Source: Costus lasius (Eukaryota > Streptophyta > Magnoliopsida > Zingiberales > Costaceae). Taken from it: a stretch of 64,000 nt of DNA. Numbering within the stretch: the first letter of the stretch is position 1; each line of letters begins with the position of its first letter. Both the position numbers and the translations under genes were made by a program. Of the stretch, positions 46,038 to 57,476 are shown in pieces. The stretch lies in the NCBI GenBank assembly GCA_027563935.2, contig CM050449.1:84041178-84105177 (forward strand), given 5' to 3'. The notes under the pieces were generated by a model. The model did not search any database. It saw only the letters and a program-made list of their open reading frames with translations, and was not told the origin of the DNA.

Positions 46038-49000
46038 ATGAGCTTCAATGTGCGATCTCTACTGGAAAGAGAGAAGTTTGCTGGGCCGAACTTCTCAGAC
46101 TGGTTCGGACACCTTAAGATAGTTCTTAAGGCAGAGAGGAAACTGTATGTCCTCGAGACGGCGATACCGCCTCAGCCCGCTCCGAACGCCGCAAGGGCGG
46201 TTCGGGAAGCCTATGAAAAGCACGTCAATGATAGCATTGATGTCGCTTGCCTGATGCTAGCGTCTATGACGCCACCGCTGCAGCGTCAGCATGAGGATAT
46301 GTCTGCCATAGACATGATAGCAAACCTCAAGATGCTGTATGCTGCACAGGCAAGGACTGAGCGCTACAATCTGACAAAGCTTTTCTTTCAGAGCAAACTG
46401 GCTGAAGGGAGCCCAGTGGGAGCTCACGTGCTCAAGATGATTGGGCACAAGGAGGCTCTAGAGAAACTGGGGCATACCATCAACCAGGAGCTCGCTGTAG
46501 ACATTATTCTGCAGTTTCTTCCGCCTTCTTTCGATGCGTTCATTATTAACTTTAATATGAACAAAATCGATTGTACTCCGGCAGAGCTGCTGAATATGCT
46601 CTTGACTACTGAGGAAACTCTGAAGGGTAAGCCTTCAACCTCTGTCTTGATGGTTCCTTCGAGGAACAAGAAGAAGGGGAAGAAGGGCAAGACCCCTGTC
46701 AAGAGTTACAGCAAGGCTCTGAAGCAGAAGGTTAAGCGGTCCAAGGAATACAGGTGTTTCCACTGTGGCCAGCTGGGTCACTGGAAAAAGGACTGTAAAG
46801 CGCTCCAAGGAGACAAGAGGGGAAGCCTTGCTTCTGGCTCAGGTATATACGTGACGGAAGTCATGGTTTCATCTTCTTCTATATCATGGGTGTTGGACAC
46901 TGCATGTGGAGTTCACATTTGTTCAAATGTACAGGAACTCAAGAGAAGAAGGCAGGTGGGACAGCATGAGGTGGACCTACGAGTTGGAAACGGGGCACGG
47001 GTTGCTGCTGTTGCTGTAGGAGACTATTTCATCTCTTTGCCATCTGGGCTTGTATTAGAACTGAACAATTGTTATTTTGTTCCCAGCATTACTAAAAATA
47101 TTATCTCCATTCCTGCTCTTGTCAGGAAGGGGTTTTCCTTTGAATGCAATATTTCAAAGTGTGTTTTATCTTTAGATAATATTGTTTATGCAACTGGTTC
47201 AATTAACAATGGGTTATTCATGTTGGACATGGAATGTTCTATACAAAATATTGATATTAAGAAAGCCAAGTATGCTGATGATAGCACCTTGCTATGGCAT
47301 AGTCGTTTAGGCCATATTAACAAGAAGTGCATTAAGCGGTTGCATGATCATGGACTGCTGGGATCATTCTACTATGAGGAGATTGATACATGCAAGGCTT
47401 GTTTAATGGGTAAAATGACGAAGTCACCTTTTCTTCACAAAGGTCAAAGGGCTTCAGGTTTACTTGACCTTATACACAGTGATGTGTGTGGGCCATTTAG
47501 TAAACATGCCAGAGGTGGCTATCAGTACTTCATTACCTTTACTGATGATTTCAGTAGGTATGGGTATGTCTATCTGATGAGACATAAAAGTGAATCTTTT
47601 GACAAGTTCAAAGAGTTCAAGAATGAAGTACAGAATCAGCTAGGCCGAAATATCAAGGCACTTCGTTCTGATCGTGGTGGAGAATACCTAAGTCGAGAAT
47701 TTACTGACTATCTGAAGGAGTGTGGGATTATCTCACAGCTCACTCCGCCAGGAACACCGCAATGGAATGGTGTGTCCGAAAGGAGAAATAGAACGTTACT
47801 TGATATGGTTCGTTCTATGATGAGTCAGGCTACTCTACCTTACTCCTTTTGGGGATTTGCACTGGAAACAGCTGCAAAGGTACTAAACCGAGTGCCATCC
47901 AAGGCAGTTTCTAAGACGCCATATGAGTTATGGTATGGGAAACAGCCGAGCTTGACATTTATCAGGATCTGGGGCTGCGAGGCTTATGTCAAAAGGCTCG
48001 CCTCTGGGAAACTAGAGAGCAGATCTGAGAAATGTATCTTTGTCGGTTACCCTAAGGAAACTAAGGGTTATTATTTCTACGATCCCAAAGAGAACAAGGT
48101 ATTTGTTGCTCGGACGGCTATATTTCTTGAGAAGGAGTTTCTTCTGCAAGAGGCCAGTGGGAGAGAAATTAAACTGGATGAGAATCCAGAAGAAGGACAA
48201 AGTGCTCAAGCACAGTTGGATGAGCCTGAGCCGGTAGATCAGGTTATTGAACAACCTGAGGCTCAGATATCACGGGAACCGCGAAGATCGGGAAGGATCC
48301 GTCGACAGCCTGAGCGCTATGACGGAGTCTACATCATTGATAATGATGAACCCCTCACTTATGCGGATGCGGTCAGTGGACCGGAATCAGCGAGATGGCT
48401 TGAAGCTATGCGCGCCGAGATGGACTCCATGTCAGATAACCAAGTTTGGGATTTGGTTGATCCGCCTCCGGGAGTTATCCCTATAGGCTGTAAATGGATC
48501 TTCAAGAAGAAGATTGACATGGATGGTAACGTGGTTACCTATAAAGGCAGGCTAGTTGCGAAAGGTTTCAAACAAATCTACGGGATAGATTATGATGAAA
48601 CTTTCTCACCTGTAGGTATGTTTAAGTCTATTCGGATTCTTTTCGCGATAGCTGCATATTATGATTATGAGATTTGGCAAATGGATGTGAAAACAGCTTT
48701 CCTTAATGGAAATCTGGATGAGGATGTGTATATGACACAACCAGAAGGTTTCACTAATCCATCAGATCGTCATAAGATATGCAAGTTAAAGAAGTCTATT
48801 TATGGACTTAAACAAGCATCTAGAAGCTGGAATATTCGTTTTGATGAATCAATCTCTGAATTTGGTTTCATCAAGAACGAAGATGACCCGTGTGTATATA
48901 AGAGGTTTAGTGGGAGCGTGATTACTTTCCTAGTCCTCTACGTCGATGATATCTTGATCATTGGAAATGACATTCCTGAAATGCATGCCGTAAAGGCATG

Positions 49001-49922
49001 GTTAAGGAAATGTTTCCAGATGAAAGATCTAGGAGAAGCAGCCTATGTGTTAGGTGTGAAGATCTACAGGGATAGATCTAAGAGGCTTCTCGGGCTGTGC
49101 CAGAGTACTTACATCGATAAAGTCCTGGAGAGATTTCGTTTAGAGAATTCTAAAAGAGGATATCTTCCAGTCAGACATGGTCTGAATCTTTCGAAGAGTC
49201 AGTGTCCACAAACACAGACTGAGAAAGATGAAATGGACAATACGCCTTATGCTTCGGCTATTGGATCCATAATGTATGCGATGTTGTGTACTCGCCCAGA
49301 CGTTGCTTACGGGTTAAGCGTAACCAGTCGGTTCCAAAGTAATCCAAGTCAGGCGCACTGGATTGCAGTCAAGAACATCTTAAAATATCTGCGGAGGACC
49401 AAAGATATGTTCTTGATATATGGTGGTCAGGAAGAACTCAGTATTGAAGGATATACTGACGCTTCGTTCCAGTCAGACCAGGATGATTTCCGATCGCAAT
49501 CAGGCTATGTTTTTAGCTTGAATGGAGGAGCAGTGGTGTGGAAAAGTTTCAAACAGTCAACTGTTGCTGATTCCACAACAGAAGCCGAGTATGTTGCAGC
49601 CTCGGAAGCATCCAAGGAGGCAGTGTGGATTCGTAAGTTCGTGAGAGAACTTGGTGTTGTTCCTTCGAGTGCAGATCCTTTGGTTATCTTCTGTGATAAC
49701 ACTGGAGCAATCGCACAAGCAAAGGAACCACGGTCGCACCAGAAGTCCAAGCACATACAGAGACGGTTTCATTTGATCAGGGAGATCATTGATCGTGGCG
49801 AGATCAAAGTCTGCAAGGTTCATACAGATGACAATCTGGCAGACCCGCTTACTAAGCCTCTGGCGCAGCAGAAGCATGAGAAGCACTGTAATAATATGGG
49901 TTTGAGATTTCTCAACCATTAG
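46038..49922 (+). CDS. Ty1/copia Gag-Pol polyprotein, 1294 aa, intact
   Basis: Single-frame polyprotein for capsid formation, cDNA synthesis and integration. Gag (UBN2/copia type) covers roughly residues 1-235, with a basic KKKGKKGK stretch before the CCHC zinc knuckle C240-x2-C243-x4-H248-x4-C253. Aspartic protease: D287 in WVLDTACG. Integrase: zinc-binding H421, H426, C452, C455, then the catalytic triad D482, D545 and E581 (D-x35-E). Reverse transcriptase: D883 in WQMDVKTAF and Y968-V-D-D971. RNase H: D1141, E1182/E1184 and D1220, ending near ADPLTKPL. The start is the first ATG after the leader, in the context 'caacgaacaccatgag'. The stop lies 20 bp before the 3' LTR. FSPVG replaces the FSPVA seen in B, a mild oddity in RT. 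Gag and Pol share one frame with no stop between them. Confidence 0.96.
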   Translation: MSFNVRSLLEREKFAGPNFSDWFGHLKIVLKAERKLYVLETAIPPQPAPNAARAVREAYEKHVNDSIDVACLMLASMTPPLQRQHEDMSAIDMIANLKMLYAAQARTERYNLTKLFFQSKLAEGSPVGAHVLKMIGHKEALEKLGHTINQELAVDIILQFLPPSFDAFIINFNMNKIDCTPAELLNMLLTTEETLKGKPSTSVLMVPSRNKKKGKKGKTPVKSYSKALKQKVKRSKEYRCFHCGQLGHWKKDCKALQGDKRGSLASGSGIYVTEVMVSSSSISWVLDTACGVHICSNVQELKRRRQVGQHEVDLRVGNGARVAAVAVGDYFISLPSGLVLELNNCYFVPSITKNIISIPALVRKGFSFECNISKCVLSLDNIVYATGSINNGLFMLDMECSIQNIDIKKAKYADDSTLLWHSRLGHINKKCIKRLHDHGLLGSFYYEEIDTCKACLMGKMTKSPFLHKGQRASGLLDLIHSDVCGPFSKHARGGYQYFITFTDDFSRYGYVYLMRHKSESFDKFKEFKNEVQNQLGRNIKALRSDRGGEYLSREFTDYLKECGIISQLTPPGTPQWNGVSERRNRTLLDMVRSMMSQATLPYSFWGFALETAAKVLNRVPSKAVSKTPYELWYGKQPSLTFIRIWGCEAYVKRLASGKLESRSEKCIFVGYPKETKGYYFYDPKENKVFVARTAIFLEKEFLLQEASGREIKLDENPEEGQSAQAQLDEPEPVDQVIEQPEAQISREPRRSGRIRRQPERYDGVYIIDNDEPLTYADAVSGPESARWLEAMRAEMDSMSDNQVWDLVDPPPGVIPIGCKWIFKKKIDMDGNVVTYKGRLVAKGFKQIYGIDYDETFSPVGMFKSIRILFAIAAYYDYEIWQMDVKTAFLNGNLDEDVYMTQPEGFTNPSDRHKICKLKKSIYGLKQASRSWNIRFDESISEFGFIKNEDDPCVYKRFSGSVITFLVLYVDDILIIGNDIPEMHAVKAWLRKCFQMKDLGEAAYVLGVKIYRDRSKRLLGLCQSTYIDKVLERFRLENSKRGYLPVRHGLNLSKSQCPQTQTEKDEMDNTPYASAIGSIMYAMLCTRPDVAYGLSVTSRFQSNPSQAHWIAVKNILKYLRRTKDMFLIYGGQEELSIEGYTDASFQSDQDDFRSQSGYVFSLNGGAVVWKSFKQSTVADSTTEAEYVAASEASKEAVWIRKFVRELGVVPSSADPLVIFCDNTGAIAQAKEPRSHQKSKHIQRRFHLIREIIDRGEIKVCKVHTDDNLADPLTKPLAQQKHEKHCNNMGLRFLNH

Positions 49923-49932
49923 ATTAAGTGCA

Positions 49933-49940
49933 AGTGGGAG
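49933..49940 (+). other. Copia A polypurine tract
   Basis: AGTGGGAG followed by AT and the 3' LTR; the plus-strand priming site. Confidence 0.85.
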
Positions 49941-49942
49941 AT

Positions 49943-51619
49943 TGTTGGGGTATGCCCTTAAGGCTAATGTTTGAGGCCTTGGGATTGTAACAGTATCATG
50001 TAATAAACTCTTATGTTTATAAAGGCATAGTTATTATTCAGGTTGCTACATTGTCTGCTGCAATATATATGTTCTTCTGAATAATGTCTCAAAGCTGTTC
50101 AGCTAGGCTGACATGCAGTTAAGTCCTTAGTCGAGATATCTTGGTGAACATGAGACAGCCTTGATATGATTGAGACTAATATGTGTTCTAATCTTATAGG
50201 ATGCTTCGAGCATGGAATAAGATGTAGACTCATGGGTACATGGGATGTACTGGACAGACCCTGCTAGGATATTCAATTGCTTGTCACAATGTGAATAATC
50301 CTTGATTGTAACAAGTGGCACATTTCCTCTGACTTGAGATCGCTTGTGTTTTCTAAATGATGATTGTCATTATTTTGAGGTAGTTCAATATCATTTGAAA
50401 CATAATGATTATAGACTATCTTGGATGGTGAGCTTGAGTCAGGTTAGGGCACTAGTGATAGACAAAGGATTGCCGTCTCCTTAATTGGAGTGTGATGTTC
50501 TAAAGGGCCCCCCCTGGATGAGATGATTGAGAAAGTGTATGGCCATACCCAGATGACTGTGTTCATCTGATCTAATCATGCTCATCATATTGGAGTTACA
50601 GGCTTGACAGGCTTGTCCAATAAGAACATCCAGTGGCAAAGGAAACATGTATGCCTTGTGAAGTTGATTCACACTTGTGCTGTGGTTTGGGTGTAGTCTT
50701 GGAAGACTCTTTCCTTTATATCGGGAGACAGTGATGTGTTGCTAGATACCCCTCACTGATCATGATAACGTGAGTTATCGTTACCGACATTTAAAGGAAA
50801 CCCTCAGGGTCGCACAATTTGATGATATGGCTTACTTAAGTCAGATCGTGTGGACTGAATTGTTCAGGTTCAGTTTAAAGGGATTTAATCTCTGATTGTA
50901 AGTGAGATCTAGTCTGATCATGTTTGATTGATTAGGGCTTGAGATCGGTAAGCTTCGATTGAGAGAATGGATGCTGGATCGGTGAGATCAGAAGCATCGG
51001 GAGATGAACGGTCAGATCAAGTACCTTAGGGTTTTAATGTGATCTGGACTTATGGCTTGGTTTATTTGGTTATTGAACCAAATTCAAATGAACCGGCTCA
51101 TGAATGAGCGCATGGTTCAAGGGTGAAGTGGAGTTTGCGAATGGGTAAACCCATGATCGCATGAAGAGAAGTGGCATGCTATTTTTAGATAGCACTTCTC
51201 TTACGTGACCCTCTCTCACGTTCACGCCTCTCTTTTCTTTTTCGTTGGTCGCCTTGTCTCTTGCACTCGACGAGAGAACATACGGTGGTGAAGAGCTCGA
51301 CGAGGAGGAAGAAAAGAATCGCCAAGCCAAGACATCTCTTCCCTTCCACTCGACAAGGACATCTTTGGGCCTTGCTAGCACAAGGATCGCAAAGGGAGTA
51401 GGCGACATCAACTGTGTGCGTCACCTCTGGAGAAGATCCAGTTTGATCTTTGCTTCCAAGGCGCCATCTAGAAATGGCTATGGTATGATCCTTCTCTATT
51501 TGCAATTGGGTCATTTTTGTTAATCATACAGCATGCAAGATCTAGAAACCCCCTTTCCGCTGCTTTCATTCCCATATGCGCCTATGAGTTAGGGTTTCGC
51601 CCCCTTGTGGGGACCTTCA
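49943..51619 (+). repeat. Copia A 3' LTR (1677 bp)
   Basis: About 8 substitutions from the 5' LTR (for example near 50029, 50116, 50630, 51134 and 51284) and no length change seen. Confidence 0.96.
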
Positions 51620-51624
51620 CTTTC

Positions 51625-51719
51625 ATGGTTGATTATATTTCAAGTCAAGCGATCCATGAAACCTAGTTTTTCCGCCTATACAAAATTTTCGAAATGCATG
51701 TTACCTAGGTTTACCTTCA
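51625..51719 (+). repeat. Copia B 5' LTR, last 95 bp
   Basis: Continues B's LTR from ATGGTTGATT to CCTTCA. Matches the end of B's 3' LTR (59052-59146) with three changes. Confidence 0.93.
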
Positions 51720-51721
51720 AT

Positions 51722-51733
51722 TGGTATCAGAGC
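51722..51733 (+). other. Copia B primer-binding site
   Basis: TGGTATCAGAGC followed by GCTGG, two bases after the LTR end. The same initiator tRNA-Met type as A. Confidence 0.95.
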
Positions 51734-53568
51734 GCTGGTTTTTGGCTTGATATATATGATTGCCATCTTGTGTTCCATGTTTGATTTTATGCTTTGGATA
51801 GATCTACTAGATGCGCATGCTTTTGTTATCATGAGAAAATACATGCCATGTGTTCATACCAAATGTAAGATCTACATGTATTTTTCATTCAAGCTTATGC
51901 ATGTGATGTTTACTTGCGCTTGTCATAGAAGTTTTCAATCAAAACTTATCATTATGCGCGACTCTCACCTAGATCTATCTAAGCGCCTACTTCAAATACT
52001 TAGACGGGTTAACAATGTTGAAGACGTCAGTCAAGTTTGGACCCAATAGCCTAATCAGACCATCTGACAGCCTAGATGGGTCGGCCGGATAGCACCTGTG
52101 CGCATGCAATACAGGTGGCTATAGGCCGACTGCAGAAGGGCGTGTAGCGATGTCTGATTGAGGCGCCTAGTGAACGATCATGATTAAGGCACGGGGTCAC
52201 ACCCACTTGCCAGAAATCATGTGGGACGTTCAGCCCTTAAGGCATGCATAGTTAACCATGTGGTCGACGCAAGTCAGTTATGACTGGGTGCATGCAAGGG
52301 TAGTGGGTCTGACTTGGTCTAACGAGTGGATACCTGTTAATGGACCGTTGTAAGGTAGTAGGGTACATAAGGAAATAAAATTGATGCCATGGGTTTTTTC
52401 AAAAAAATTTATTTCTATTTGGATCACATGTTTGCATGTTTAACATGTTAATTGGGTGTTTATTTAATCTTATGTGGGCTGCCCTTATTTTGTGTGCTGT
52501 GCTGGGGCCTGCGTGCCTGGAATTAAATATAAATTTTGTTGTGATCTGCGAATCACACTTTAATTTATGAAAATGTATAATTGACCTGCGTGTCAAACCA
52601 TGTCTAGATAGATTAAAATGTAATTTGATCAGACATGAGCACATGAGCACACATGGCAGAGGCGCTTGCAATCAGGGGCTTCACCAGGTGGGAGGTCTAG
52701 AGTTCGACTCTAGAGTAGGCGCATACTGCCTGGAGGGCATTTGTACCTGGGCTGGGCTAGATGAAGTACAAGAGTCCCATAAAGAGCTCAAGTGAAGACT
52801 TTTGTGAAACTAGGGTTTTACTTAGGCATTTATGGGCGTTTACCACATAAGATAATGGTGCTTTCATTTACTGTTGTAAATAATATTAGCACAAGCATGT
52901 TTCATTCTTCTGCTATTACTAAAGAATTTGCATGATAGTAAGAAGATAAAAGACCGATAAAATCCAACGTTAATATCAAGCTCGATTGCCTTCTGACGCG
53001 AAACCTCACTGTTCTGACTATCGTTGGGGCCGTGTTGTACCCACTCAGTGGGCACGCCCAGCTATCTTCAGACGGTGCGTGATTACACCTACATGCTACA
53101 GAGAAGGGATTTATCACTTCTCGTTGCTCAGCATAGCACGTGGTGGTCCAGGAAGTAGGTCAGGTCAGCTTGACCATATAGGCTACATATTGAGCATATG
53201 ATAGCTAGATGGAGGCAGCCATCTGAGGAATCAAAGACCGTGTTGTACCAACTCAGTTGGCACAGTCTTCTGGATTGCCTAGATGAAGGGGAATCGCACG
53301 GGATGGCGATTGGCATGGATAGCCTACCAGTGACTAGTGCTTGAACTCTCTGTGTATCTTATCTCGCCTGAGCGGGACGCGGAGATCAAGTATGAAATCT
53401 GGATCCCATCTCACTAAAAGAGTTTCACTCTTTCGGGCTGTTTTATTGGATTTTTCAGTCAGATAAAATAGTGAGAAAAGAATCATTCTTAAGTCCTGGA
53501 TTGATTCTAACATGCATACTGACCTTGTTGTTCTTGCTATGTTGTAGATTCCTGCAGCAACGAACACC
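51734..53568 (+). other. Copia B leader
   Basis: Diverged from A's leader with indels but keeps the hairpins CCCACTCAGTGGG (53040-53052) and CCAACTCAGTTGG (53248-53260) and a B-box-like GTTCGACTC (about 52702) inside a palindromic TCTAGAG/CTCTAGA. No gene. Confidence 0.6.
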
Positions 53569-56500
53569 ACAAGGCTCAATTTGCGATCCATATTGGAAAG
53601 AGAGAAGTTTGCTGGGCCAAACTTCTCAGACTGGTACAGACAGCTTAAGATTGTACTTAAAGCTGAGAGGAAGCTGTATGTCCTTGAGTCGGCAATACCG
53701 GCTCAACTCGCTGCGAACGTCGCAAGGGCGGTTCGGGATGCTTATGAAAAGCACGTCAGTGATAGTACTGATGTCGCTTGCCTTATGCTTGCGTCAATGA
53801 CGCCTGAGTTCCAGCGTCAGCATGAGGATTTGTCAGCTATTGATATTATAGCAAATCTCAAAATGCTGTATGCTGCACAGGCAAGGACAGAACGCTATAA
53901 CTTGACAAAACTTTTCTTTCATAGCAAACTGACTGAAGGGAGTCCAGTGGGAGCTCACGTACTCAAGATGATTGGGTACAAAGAAGCTCTAGAGAAACTG
54001 GGACATACCATCAATCAAGAACTTGTTGTAGATATTATTTTGCAGTCTCTCCCGGCTTCTTTCGATCCGTTCATCATTAATTTTAATATGAACAAAATCG
54101 ACTGTACTCCGGCAGAGTTACTGAACATGCTCTGTACCACAGAGCAGACTCTTGAGAAAGGAAAGCCTTCATCCTCTGTCTTAATAGTTCCTTCAAGGAA
54201 TAAGAAGAAGGGGAAGAAGGGCAAAACCCCTATCAAGAGCTATAACAAGGCTTTGAAACAAAAGGTGAAGCGGTCAAAGGACAACAGATGTTTCCATTAT
54301 GGCCAGCTGGGTCACTGGAAGAAGGACTGTAGAGCGCTCCAAGGAGAGAAGAAGGGAAGTAAGCCTTTCACTTCAGGCTCAGGTATTTACGTGACTGAAG
54401 TCATGGTAGCTTCTTCTATTTCATGGGTGTTGGACACTGCATGTGGAGTTCACATTTGTTCAAATGTGCAGGAACTCAAGAGAAGAAGACAGGTGGGACA
54501 GCATGAGGTAGACCTACGAGTTGGAAACGGGGCACGGGTTGCTGCTGTTGCTGTAGGGGAATATAACATCTCTTTACCATCTGGTTTTGTATTAGAACTT
54601 GACAATTGTTATTTTGTACCAAGCATAACTAAGAATATTATCTCTATTCCTGCTCTTGTCAGGAAAGGTTTTTCTTTTGAATGCAAAACTTCGCAGTGTT
54701 GTATTTCATATGATAATATTGTTCATGCAACTGGGTCGATTAACAATGGGTTATACATGTTGGACATGGAATGTTCTGTACAACAAATTGATAACAAGAA
54801 AGCCAAGTATGCTGATGATAGCACCTTATTATGGCATAGTCGTTTAGGCCACATTAACAAGAAGCGCATTAAGCGGTTGCATGATCATGGACTGCTGGGA
54901 TCATTCTCCTATGAGGAGTTTGATACATGCAAAGCTTGTTTAATGGGTAAAATGATGAAGACTCCTTTTACTAATAAAGGTGAAAGGGCTTCAGGTTTAC
55001 TTGACCTTATTCACAGTGATGTGTGTGGGCCGTTTAGTAAACATGCCAGTGGTGGCTATTCATACTTCATTACTTTTACTGATGATTTCAGTAGGTATGG
55101 TTATGTCTATCTAATGAGACATAAGAGTGAATCTTTTGACAAGTTCAAAGAATTCAAAAATGAAGTACAGAATCAGTTAGGCCGTAATATCAAGGCACTT
55201 CGTTCAGATCGAGGTGGAGAATACTTGAGTCGTGAGTTTACTGACTATCTGAAGGAGTGTGGGATTATCTCACAGCTCACTCCACCAGGAACACCGCAAT
55301 GGAATGGTGTGTCCGAAAGGAGAAATAGAACCTTATTGGATATGGTTCGTTCTATGATGAGTCAGGCTACTCTACCTTACTCCTTTTGGGGATTTGCACT
55401 GGAAACAGCTGCAAAGGTGCTAAACCGAGTACCATCCAAGGCCGTTTCAAAGACACCATATGAGTTATGGTATGGGAAACAGCCGAGCTTGACATTTATT
55501 AAAATCTGGGGTTGCGAGGCTTATGTCAAAAAGCTCGCCTCTGGGAAACTGGAGAGCAGATCAAATAAATGTATATTTGTCGGTTACCCTAAAGAAACTA
55601 AGGGTTATTATTTCTATGATCCCAAAGAGAACAAAGTATTTGTTGCTCGAACGGCTATTTTTCTTGAGAAGGAATTTCTTCTGCAAGAGGCAAGTGGGAG
55701 AGAAATAAAGCTGGATGAAATTCCAGGAGAAGGACAAAGTAGTCAAGCTCAGTTGGATGAGCCTGAGCAAATAGATCAGGTTGATGTTCAACCTGAGGCT
55801 CAGATATCACGGGAACCGTGTAGATCGGAAAGGATCCGTCGTCAGCCTGAGCGCTATGACGGAGTCTACATCATTAATGATGAACCCCTCACTTATGCGG
55901 ATGCGGTCAGTGGACCGAAATCAGCAAGATGGCTTGAAGCTATGTGAGCCGAGATGGACTCCATGTCAGACAACCAAGTCTGGGATTTGGTTGATCCGCC
56001 TCCGGGAATAATCCCTATAGGCTGTAAGTGGATCTTCAAGAAGAAGAAAGACATGGATGGTAACGTGGTTACCTATAAGGGCAGGCTAGTTGCGAAAGGT
56101 TTCAAACAAATCTACGGGATAGATTATGATGAAACTTTCTCTCCTGTAGCCATGTTCAAGTCCATTCGAATTATTCTCGCGATAGCAGCATATTATGATT
56201 ATGAGATCTGGCAAATGGATGTGAAGACCGCTTTCCTTAATGGAAAACTGGAAGAGGATGTGTATATGACACAGCCTGAAGGTTTCATCAATCCATCAGA
56301 ACGTCATAAGATATGCAAATTAAAGAAGTCCATTTATGGACTAAAACAAGCATCGAGAAGCTGGAATATTCGTTTTGATGAATCAGTCTGTAAATTCGGT
56401 TTCATCAAAAATGAAGATGACCCGTGTGTATATAAAAGGTTTAGTGGGAGCGTGATTACTTTCCTAGTCCTCTACGTCGATGATATTTTAATCATTGGAA

Positions 56501-57456
56501 ACGATATTCCTGAACTACATGCAGTTAAGGCATGGTTAAGAAAATGTTTCCAGATGAAAGATTTGGGAGAAGCAGCCTATGTATTAGGTGTGGAGATCTA
56601 CAGAGATAGATCTAATAGGCTTCTCGGGCTGTGCCAGAGTACTTACATCGATAAGGTCCTGGAGAGATTCCATTTAGAAAATTCTAAAAGAGGATATCTT
56701 CCAGTCAGACATGGTCTGAATCTTTCAAAGAGCCAGTGTCCTCAAACACAATCTGAGAAAGATGAGATGGACAATACGCCTTATGCTTCGGCTATTGGGT
56801 CCATCATGTATGCGATGTTATGTACTCGCCCAGACGTCGCTTACGGGTTAAGCGTGACCAGTCGGTTCCAAAGTAATCCAGGGAAGGCACACTGGATTGC
56901 AGTCAAGAATATTTTGAAATATCTTCGGAGAACCAAAGATATGTTCTTGATTTATGGAGGTCAGGAAGAACTCAGTATTGAAGGATATACTGACGCTTCG
57001 TTCCAATCTGACCAAGACGATTTTCGATCGCAATCAGGCTATGTTTTTAGCTTGAATGGAGGAGCAGTGGTGTGGAAGAGTTTCAAACAATCAATTGTTG
57101 CTGATTCCACAACAGAAGCCGAGTATGTTGCAGCCTCAGAAGCATCAAAGGAGGCAGTATGGATTCGTAAGTTCATTCAAGAACTTGGTGTTGTTCCTTC
57201 AAGTGCAGATCCATTGGTTATCTTCTGTGATAACACTGGAGCGATTGCACAAGCAAAGGAACCACGGTCACACCAGAAGTCCAAGCACATACAGAGAAGG
57301 TTTCATTTGATCCGTGAGATCATAGATCGAGGAGAGATCAAGATCTGCAAGGTTCATACAGATGACAATCTAGCTGACCCGCTTACAAAGCCTCTGGCGC
57401 AGCAGAAGCATAAGAAGCACTGTAATAATATGGGTTTGAGATTTCTCAACTATTAG
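53569..57456 (+). pseudogene. Copia B Gag-Pol, inactivated
   Basis: Same domain order and register as A's polyprotein at roughly 90% amino-acid identity. Three lesions: the codon aligned with A's ATG is ACA (53569-53571); the second Cys of the CCHC knuckle is Tyr (54298-54300); and an in-frame TGA (55945-55947) stands where A has CGC, just before the RT domain. Downstream the frame is open to the stop at 57454-57456, with YVDD and RNase H motifs intact. With no start codon it could not make protein from the normal site, and the TGA would separate RT and RNase H from Gag, protease and integrase. An apparent start at 53581 is a TTG codon. Confidence 0.95.
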
Positions 57457-57466
57457 TTTAAGTGCA

Positions 57467-57474
57467 AGTGGGAG
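57467..57474 (+). other. Copia B polypurine tract
   Basis: AGTGGGAG, the same as in A, two bases before the 3' LTR. Confidence 0.85.
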
Positions 57475-57476
57475 AT

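Larger units (their letters stand above)
42516..51619 (+). mobile_element. Ty1/copia element A, full length, structurally intact (9104 bp)
   Basis: Identical-length LTRs (1677 bp each) differ at about 8 sites by eye (about 0.5%). Target duplication CTTTC (42511-42515 and 51620-51624). Primer-binding site, polypurine tract and a complete gag-pol frame are all present. It is inserted in the same orientation in the 5' LTR of element B, a member of the same family, and is younger than B by both nesting and LTR divergence. It has everything expected of a mobile copy; transcription or activity cannot be judged from sequence. Confidence 0.96.
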
